Shown in pieces: positions 59,960-64,000 of a stretch of DNA of 64,000 bases. Each line of letters opens with the position of its first letter. Position 1 is the first letter of the stretch. Position numbers and translations under genes: made by a program. The DNA comes from Siderastrea radians (Eukaryota > Cnidaria > Anthozoa > Scleractinia > Rhizangiidae): positions 32,628,641 through 32,692,640 of the forward strand of contig OZ024900.1 of the NCBI GenBank assembly GCA_964017195.1. Direction: 5' to 3'. Below the pieces are notes generated by a model. That model saw only the letters and a program-made list of their open reading frames with translations. It had not been told where the DNA came from and searched no databases.

Positions 59960-62370
59960 GTCATTCCTATGAGTTGATGGGATATCAGTCAGTCGCCAAC
60001 CAAGGGCACAATACCTAATTTTTCCTCTTAAACAAGTCGTTCTCTCTTTATCATGGTGCCCTGCATGTTTTTTTTTGCATTATTTTAGTCCAACGAATTG
60101 CCAAAATACAAAAGTTTTAAAAAACCTTTTAGTTCATAAATCAATTATCGCCAGTTTTAACTTATCTCCTCAAGGAAAAAAGACTAGATCAGTGAAAGCG
60201 CAACTTATTACTTTAATTTCTTACAACGTTACGCGTCTTTCTGTAGCAGGCAATCTATCCGCACCATCTTTCAGCCTCTGGAGTTAGCGTAATTGCCCGT
60301 TAATAATAATGAAGAATCACGAAATTTAGAAAACGGTGAAATGATAAATTAAATTAAAAATAAGGCACTATCTGACCAAAATTGTTCTTAAAGAAGTCTT
60401 AAATTACAGTTCAAAACAGAATAGGAACATCTTGAGTCAGTGTTGGGCGTTACACAGTTTTCTGGTGGCTAACATAAAAGCAGGATCACAAGCAGTTTTC
60501 TTTGATTTTTTCGGAAGTAAGCGAAAGAGGATATCGTCCATACCGTCATCACCACTGCGAAGATGAGGTTCGTTTAGACCATTATATGGCCATCGCCATA
60601 TCATTTTTTCATTGCCCAATTCCTTTTCTCGGATGTTTCCAAGGTTAATATGCCTTGCACATATCTAAAAGTGACTCTTCCATTTAAATCAGCCCTTATA
60701 ACGACGTCTGGGAACTCATTTTAGATTAACAGCGGCGCGTTACAAAATGGCGGTCAGGAAAAAGATATAATCAAGAGTCGCTTGGAATTACGTATCTATT
60801 AACATAATTAATTTGTTAATGCTTTTTTTTTTCGGTCTTTCATTCCCTTAATTTGTCTACCGATCGATCGACCGGCCGCCTGACCAATTTTCACTTGAGA
60901 AAGGGTGGCGGGAAACGAAACATTTTACGGGAATGCCTTAATTGTATTTTAAGTCAACTACTAACCCCACTCTAGTGTCTGCACCCACACCACTCTACTG
61001 AATGTTCCAGTTCGTTTTCAATCCGTTGCAGCCACGCGTATCCTGTATCTGGTAAATGGCGCAAGTCCTTGAATACTGTAAGACGTTCCTTGTACTGTCA
61101 CCCTCGTTCTTACCCACACCAAGCCATGCGTGACAGCCCTCCACATGACTGTATAGCTGTATGGAGACTGACTGTTGTTGGAGCGTGACACGTTAGGAGT
61201 GACGTTTTGGGAAGGAGGAATAACTGTGATTGATGCAGCAAACAAGAGAAAATAACTTTTAGCCTACAGCTGTGATCAACAAGTAACGTTTCTTTACCTT
61301 TCTTCATCCCTAGGCCTCATAGTCCGGAATTTTTTTACACTGGAGGATGACGGTGCTATAAGAGAGGTTTTGATGAATGTTGACGACTTACGTACTTTTA
61401 TATTTTTCCTACTTGGCTGAAATTTAAGGTCTTTGAGAAAGTACATTAAATGCTAGAAATTCGTCAGCACTAAATGTGCAACATCTTGAATTTAACCTCA
61501 CTGCTTCCTTAAAATTAGCCACGCCTATACGGATCTCAATATTTTGCACAAGATTATAGGAAAATTCTTTGGTAATCTGTTTTCGTTAAGACTGAGCAAA
61601 GACTACAACAAAGTAATAGCGTGAAGATTCCTTTGTTGGGGAACATGTCATGGAAGAAAATATTCTGAAAGCTCAGACGAACTTTCCATTTAATTTGTTG
61701 ATGTTTCAAGAATGTTTTCTTATACGACAAAGTAGTTGCTCATATATGACAAGCTCCAAGGACACCCAGTTAAGGAAAAATCAGCCCGTGAAATCTTAAA
61801 TAGTTCAATGCTATAGTAGTTTTAAAACGATTTTTTCAAGGAACAATGACAGACGTTGACCCAAAGTTCTCAAGGTGAAATCAGTTACCATCTTGGCGTT
61901 ATGTAGCTAAAGACACTTATTTAAATTTTCACTGTCCTAGTATAGCTTGATTTTTAACAAATCTGAAATATTTTTATACTAGAGTAGCTGACAGTGTTAG
62001 CCAGACCATAGTTAGTAGAGGGGTCCCCTCTACTAACTATGGCCAGACAGACTAACCAGTGATAACTTACCACCAAGAGTGGTAACTGACAAGGATGTGC
62101 CGATTCCTTCTCCCACTAAAGTAAAAGCTGTCATGTTTACCATATATCTCGTATTAGACTGAAGTCCACCAATCAGCGTGCTGTTTGTTGTGTTACCTAC
62201 TGTTGTAACGTCGGGCTGTAGATTAATCGAATGTCCTACTTCCAACACTCTCACTTGATAACCCTGAATCCTGCCGTTTGCAAACTCTTGAGGGACTGGA
62301 TCCCAGGTAAGCATAAATGAATTGTGTCTCAGGTTACTGACGGTCACATTTTGCGGCGGTAGACTGGGAA
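46204..62370 (-). CDS. FN3-repeat protein fused to a GluR0-like K+ channel; 5' end beyond window
   Basis: Exons in transcript order: 62071-62370, 60966-61223, 59433-59734, 58107-58409, 57004-57285, 56409-56699, 55500-55805, 54527-54675, 53936-54083, 53021-53326, 50795-51267, 50033-50127, 49222-49378, 48930-49026 (weak), 47638-47771, 46204-46362. Nine FN3 modules (one split over two exons, all flanked by phase-1 introns) lead into a split ligand-binding domain: S1 (NPPYV...LSGIF), TM1, a re-entrant pore with TMSTVGYGD, TM2, then S2 (KGALIDAYV, FGIVLSG) and a stop with no fourth membrane helix. FN3 domains lie outside the cell, so ligand binding and K+ conduction across the plasma membrane are inferred. 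Lesions: TGA at 61018-61020, a 1-base deletion near 59663, TGA at 54632-54634. The gene may be live with skipped modules, a recent pseudogene, or affected by assembly errors. I know no named gene with this layout. Confidence 0.8.
46930..47055 (-). mobile_element. Dispersed repeat tail fragment
   Basis: On the minus strand AGTCCTTCTCAGGACTACAC then TCACCCGGACGATCACAATTTACC is close to 56300-56340 on the plus strand. Probably the 3' end of a dispersed retroelement. Followed at 47060-47180 by tandem CCATTATC.ATTCTTGAT units. Confidence 0.5.
47638..47771 (-). CDS. Channel exon: S2 lobe core
   Basis: Reads RNYVDLNDIREDLLRGVVKG then ALIDAYVAAERKDLFEHPSL. (V/K)GALIDAYV is the strand-helix that contacts ligand in S2 lobes. 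Acceptor TTCTTGCAG, donor CAG|GTAACA, phases 1 to 0. Confidence 0.8.
47850..48195 (+). mobile_element. Penelope-like element 3' fragment
   Basis: Frame 47866-48114 reads ETRIKEHLSRDSSAVHEHCQ then RRIREAIEIRLRKPSLNRDN, the C-terminal half of a GIY-YIG domain (R..EAI.IR...P.LN.D.G.EL..IYN) of Penelope-like elements. A hammerhead-like motif (48155-48183) and a (TCA)n tract follow. Antisense to the channel gene, inside an intron. Confidence 0.75.
48130..48190 (+). ncRNA. Hammerhead-ribozyme-like motif
   Basis: CTGATGA 48155-48161, unpaired A, stem GTTCGG 48163-48168, loop, stem CCGGAC 48174-48179, GAAA 48180-48183. ATATT after GAA can pair with AATAT near 48133, as stem III would. The stem sequence differs from the 21067-21111 copy yet stays paired. 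Confidence 0.45.
48252..48317. repeat. (TCA)n microsatellite
   Basis: About 21 TCA triplets at the 3' side of the Penelope-like fragment. Confidence 0.95.
48632..48833. repeat. Tetranucleotide block (CAAT, CAAC, CGAC, CGAT, CAAA)
   Basis: Successive runs of related 4-base units, in order mainly CAAT, AACC, GACC, CAAT, GATC and AAAC. Simple-repeat evolution by drift of one unit. Confidence 0.9.
48930..49026 (-). CDS. Channel exon linking TM2 to S2 (uncertain)
   Basis: Phase-consistent (0 to 1) between acceptor TTTCATAG and donor CAAG|GTAAAA. It ends HKEIPMCAVYQ(D), which joins naturally to RNYVDL of the next exon. The start (LTFRRCSFSFLILL) is odd. Alternative: a 27-base exon 48930-48956 after the better pyrimidine tract, fed by a donor at 49215-49214 in place of 49221; that would read SKVWKIPMCAVYQ but leave S2 short. 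The PMCAVYQ part is common to both. Confidence 0.45.
49222..49378 (-). CDS. Channel exon: filter YGD and second transmembrane helix
   Basis: Reads YGDRIPLTSGGRLLTLAWSL then SGTVLFTLLIGSISSGLAVS. Together with the previous exon it gives STVGYGD, the potassium selectivity filter, split by the intron inside the second Gly codon, followed by the inner helix with a glycine hinge. Acceptor GGCCAACAG, donor AAG|GTATGG. Confidence 0.9.
50033..50127 (-). CDS. Channel exon: pore helix and first half of the filter
   Basis: Reads FPRSFLKGFQEGVWWSFVTM then STVG. VWWSFVTMSTVG matches the pore helix and filter of K+ channels (W(W/Y)..VT(M/T)(S/T)TVGYGD). Acceptor CTTTTTGCAG, donor GGG|GTAAGT, phases 0 to 2. 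Confidence 0.92.
50290..50730. repeat. Diverged tandem repeat (~110-120 bp) in channel intron
   Basis: Blocks of the type GGGGATCC...TATATAAGC..., ACATCCA..TAATAT...GGGTAAT.CCCCC and CCCAC(A/G)GG recur about four times with strong divergence. Confidence 0.45.
50795..51267 (-). CDS. Channel exon: S1 ligand-binding lobe and first transmembrane helix
   Basis: Reads ETCHCEKTLTTNYWLNPPYV, then LSGIFMAFLDEMVLHCCGNC. NPPYV...GIF...LD is the opening of an S1 lobe (PPY....G...DL in glutamate receptors). The later part (FVPVIESPGAAFIV) matches the end of S1. A 20-residue helix follows (LMLFNVAVICLTGLLMWFL). Cys-rich (HCCGNC). Acceptor CCTATCAG, donor CTG|GTAAGT, phases 1 to 0. Confidence 0.85.
53021..53326 (-). 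CDS. FN3 module, last before the channel
   Basis: Starts VPRAPPSDVTV and continues LWIQWIKIP...NGNLTGYAVSYR...TTYEVRVAGLTRRGEG, the PP..V, W, GY.V.Y and Y.V.V....G.G pattern of FN3. Intact. Acceptor TCATTTTAG, donor GGAG|GTACAG, phase 1-1. Confidence 0.9.
53530..53790 (+). repeat. ~105-bp tandem repeat, third locus
   Basis: AAAGCTACTGAGCAGTGCTT and AAAGCTATTATGCAGTACTT with CTGTGGTGCTGTTT.TTATG.TGTAC, the same unit as 8971-9450 and 22440-22790. Inside an FN3-gene intron. Confidence 0.85.
53936..54083 (-). CDS. FN3 module, second half (two-exon module)
   Basis: Reads LSGLLPFTEYQVRILAYTAA then GDGVTSPPLRI, strands E-G of an FN3 fold. Intact, phase 0 to 1. Acceptor CTGTCTTAG, donor AGTG|GTAATG. 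Confidence 0.88.
54527..54675 (-). CDS. FN3 module, first half, with in-frame TGA
   Basis: Reads VPGRAPSSLEAYMV then TGA (54632-54634) then QSDIFLRWSSVSPENEHGTI and GFKVFYQN. The frame is FN3-like on both sides of the stop, so it is a nonsense lesion, not a wrong model. Phases 1 to 0, paired with 53936-54083. Confidence 0.75.
54991..55378 (+). repeat. 20-bp minisatellite
   Basis: Unit CGAGAGCGCACGAGAGT(C/T)GC, about 18 copies, the first few diverged. In an FN3-gene intron. It produces spurious Arg/Glu/Ser-rich frames. Confidence 0.9.
55500..55805 (-). CDS. FN3 module
   Basis: Reads APCDPPGNVTVNDVTATSAS then ISWTYY...GFIVGYRLVYY...YSTYRIHVQAMTTSG. Intact, phase 1-1. Acceptor TTTTTTCCAG, donor GGAG|GTACCT. 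Confidence 0.9.
56230..56345 (+). mobile_element. Dispersed repeat tail fragment
   Basis: GATGATGACTTCCACTCAGG..GTCGAAACGTCAG followed by AGTCCTTCTCAGGACTACGC; the latter matches 46930-47055 on the other strand. The CGAAAC is hammerhead-like but no clear core is present. Confidence 0.4.
56409..56699 (-). CDS. FN3 module
   Basis: Reads VPSAPPSNVSVLVSLQATIQ then VYWSRV...GYIVKI...YKSYCIGVVAYNSKGRG. Intact, phase 1-1. Acceptor TCCTTTAG, donor AGTG|GTGAGT. Confidence 0.9.
57004..57285 (-). CDS. FN3 module
   Basis: Reads SRPPKQVNGITQSSTSLLIT then WSEVPAGHANGKILGYNVYV and TSYTIQVSANTSKGEGPRSH. Intact, phase 1-1. Acceptor TTTTATAAG (weak), donor GATG|GTAAGT. Confidence 0.88.
57317..57468 (-). pseudogene. 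Truncated duplicate of the 57004-57285 exon end
   Basis: 57428-57466 repeats the exon's last ~39 bases (TCGTCTGTCCATACTGTTATCACGTGGCTTCTC) and 57317-57427 repeats its following intron. The splice donor is lost (TTACGACC for TTACCATC). A relic of a tandem exon duplication. Confidence 0.7.
57637..58074. mobile_element. MITE with TTAAAGTGCACC inverted ends
   Basis: TTAAAGTGCACCTAACCCCA at the left and its complement TGGGGTTAGGTGCACTTTAA at the right, long arms, and an inner hairpin (GGGCATGGGTCTATTCT / AGAATAGACCCATGCCC). TTAA at both ends. Lies 31 bases past the donor of exon 58107-58409. Confidence 0.85.
58107..58409 (-). CDS. FN3 module
   Basis: Reads VPSLPPQNVTVYNLSHNSFA then ISWSPVPQEFANGKIQGYRV and LKPYTSYMITVAAFTSAGDG. 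Intact, phase 1-1. Acceptor TTTTTCTTAG, donor GGAG|GTAAGT. Confidence 0.92.
59433..59734 (-). CDS. FN3 module with 1-base deletion
   Basis: Reads VPSLAPQNVTVHNLSHSSFL then LTWD, then needs a frameshift to continue PVPQEFANGRVQDYRVRVWE. The close relatives at 58107 and 62071 have one more base here (C in GACCCAGT). Length 302, not a multiple of 3 as a 1-1 module should be. Splice sites intact. Confidence 0.8.
59922..59962. repeat. (CAAT)n microsatellite
   Basis: About ten CAAT/CAAC units. Confidence 0.9.
60966..61223 (-). CDS. FN3 module with in-frame TGA
   Basis: Reads VIPPSQNVTPNVSRSNNSQS then YTVMWRAVTHGLVWV and YRIRVAATD, TGA (61018-61020), KRTGTFSRVVWVQTLEW. The sequence around the stop (GATTGAAAACGAACT) looks like NENGT with an inserted base and a lost base. 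Phase 1-1, splice sites intact. Confidence 0.75.
62071..62370 (-). CDS. FN3 module, first visible in the window
   Basis: Reads VPSLPPQNVTVSNLRHNSFM then LTWDPVPQEFANGRIQGYQV and TRYMVNMTAFTLVGEG. Intact, phase 1-1, so at least one coding exon lies to the right, outside the window. Acceptor GCCATCTTAG, donor GGTG|GTAAGT. Confidence 0.92.
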
Positions 62371-62444
62371 CTAAGATGGCAAATAAAATACGTTGTTAGT
62401 TTACACTTGCTTTAGATAGTTTGTAGTTTATCTTAGCAGTGCAT

Positions 62445-63035
62445 AAATTGGGTGTGCTGTGCATAAGTTGGGTGGACACCTCCTACTGAGACCAGACGGC
62501 TGGACACCTTTAGCAGACACTCAGTCATGGTCCTAAACACATGGTAACATTACATTTTTAAGCTTCCATAAGTGGACACCTCTACTGAAAAGACAGTCAG
62601 TCATGGTCTCAGCTACATAAAAACACGTCATTTTTGAGCTCCCATAAGTACATGCTGAGGTGGATACCTCTCTTAAGCGGACACTCATTCCACTTAGTCA
62701 CATACAAACGCTACCTTTTAAACCTTCCATAAGTGGGCACCTCTCCTAAGCACTTTATTGAATCAATCGAGTTACAATCACTGAGAGGTACAGCGAAAAC
62801 CGTTTGAATTACAGTTAACTACAAAACCACTTATTATTAGTTGGCGACTGGCAAAAGCGTGGGATAACGGCAAAAACAAGACAGTTTGAATAAGTTCACG
62901 TATAGTTCGCGAAACTAATACAGTACACAGGAAAAAAGAACTATACAAACACTATATTTTGAAAGCTATTATAGGTGAACACCTCTCCTAAGGGGGCATT
63001 TGGTCATGGTCCCAGCAACCCCAAAAATATCATTG
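62445..63035. repeat. Diverged tandem repeat (~110 bp)
   Basis: CATAAGTGGACACCTCTCCTAAG-like blocks alternate with AGCGGACACTC and CAGTCATGGTCCCAGC-like blocks, about five units (near 62467, 62571, 62645, 62732, 62970). Confidence 0.65.
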
Positions 63036-63440
63036 CCCTAGCAATGTAAGGCACTAGACTCTATCTTTTATATTTAAAGACAGTCAAGTTCTAAGTATTA
63101 AAGTCGCATGTGCCGGTAACATTAAACTTTCCTTCCGGTAGGCCAAAAGTCAATGCTTTAGTTTCGCTACAAAGAGATAGGATGCTTGATTTAAGTTGAA
63201 CAAATAAATTTTAAAACTGATAAAAGCGAGGTTACCCCCAATTTTCTTTTTGAATTTTGATAGCCCTTGCTAAGATCTACTTTTTCCACATACTCATAAA
63301 CCGCGCAAAAATACCTCTGTATTAAAGGGCAAATTCCCTGAGAAACTTGAATATCTCAGACCAGTAGCGCGTTCTCGAAAGCCCCGAAAAGCCATTTGTG
63401 AAATATGAACCACTCATTATACAAAGCTGTATAAGAAGTA
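63036..63440. other. Noncoding sequence before the minisatellite
   Basis: No further FN3 exon or other feature recognised. Confidence 0.4.
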
Positions 63441-63444
63441 CTAA

Positions 63445-64000
63445 AGGCATGTCGATCGACACTCGACCGATATATCGATCACCACGCGATCGATATCGAT
63501 ACCGACACTCGGCCAATATGTTGGTCGATATCGGTCGCCTCCCGACCGACATGCATATTGACCGATACTCGATCGCTAAGTCGACACTCGGCCAATACTC
63601 TACCGACCGACACCCTACCGACACTCAGCCGATACTCTACCAACCGACACCCTACCGACACTCGGCCGATACTCTACCAACCGACACCCTACCGACACTC
63701 GGCCAATACTCTACCGACCGACACCCTATTGACACTCGGCCAATACTCTACCGACCGACACCCTATCGACACTCGGCAAATACTCTACCGACCGACACCC
63801 TATCGACAATCGGCCAATACTGTACCGACTGACACCCTATCGACACTCGGCCGATACTCTACCGACCGACACCCTATCGTCACTCGGCCAATACTCTACC
63901 AACCGACACCCTACCGACACTCGGCCGATACTCTACCGACCGACACCCTATCGACACTCGGCCGATATGTTGGTCGATATTGGTCGCCTCCCGACCGACA
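63445..64000. repeat. 37-bp minisatellite, continues past the window
   Basis: Unit CTCTACCGACCGACACCCTA plus (C/T)CGACACTCGGCCAATA, about ten copies from 63595 on. A longer motif (TCGGCC.ATATGTTGGTCGATAT then .GGTCGCCTCCCGACCGACA) borders it at 63510-63551 and again at 63959-64000, about 449 bp apart, so the array has a higher-order unit. Confidence 0.9.

Noticed and set aside
1..64000. CRISPR array, operon or bacterial contamination
   Set aside because: Spliced multi-exon animal-type genes throughout; the regular repeats are minisatellites without spacer structure.

Overview
The window looks like nuclear DNA of an invertebrate animal, most likely a cnidarian such as a stony coral. The basis is AT-rich sequence, many short exons with GT...AG introns, tRNA-headed SINEs, Penelope-like (GIY-YIG) retroelement remnants, many hairpin MITEs and minisatellites, and two animal-type multidomain membrane protein genes. 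The species is inference. All exon models were built by hand from reading frames, splice signals and phase.

Left half, + strand, 3474-27511: a complete 21-exon gene for a single-pass receptor guanylyl cyclase of the natriuretic-peptide-receptor type. The exons sum to 3339 nt, or 1112 residues. Order: signal peptide, ANF-receptor ligand domain, transmembrane segment, kinase-homology domain (VAVK kept, HGNL and DWG in place of HRD and DFG), coiled linker, class III cyclase domain. Two usually invariant catalytic residues are changed (TVN to TVH, ASR to ASK), and intron 18 appears to be GC-AG. Its introns carry hairpin elements, a 1.6-kb palindrome that begins 11 bases inside intron 8, a decayed gene remnant and a Penelope-like fragment.

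Middle, about 27.5-46.2 kb: mostly intergenic. It holds a possible small three-exon gene (29678-32622) with nearby duplicated, broken exon copies, tandem tRNA-headed SINEs, nested inverted repeats and several minisatellites.

Right half, - strand, 46204-62370 and running past the right edge: the 3' part of a large gene encoding an array of fibronectin III domains. The array is joined in frame to a split ligand-binding domain wrapped around a two-transmembrane pore with a potassium-channel filter (TMSTVGYGD). The order FN3(n), S1, TM, K+ pore, TM, S2, stop resembles a bacterial GluR0-type potassium channel with an adhesion-like ectodomain. This is the most interesting object in the window. Three FN3 modules carry lesions (two in-frame TGA codons, one 1-base deletion), each in a module whose removal would keep the reading frame. 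The two main genes are convergent. The window ends inside a 37-bp minisatellite.
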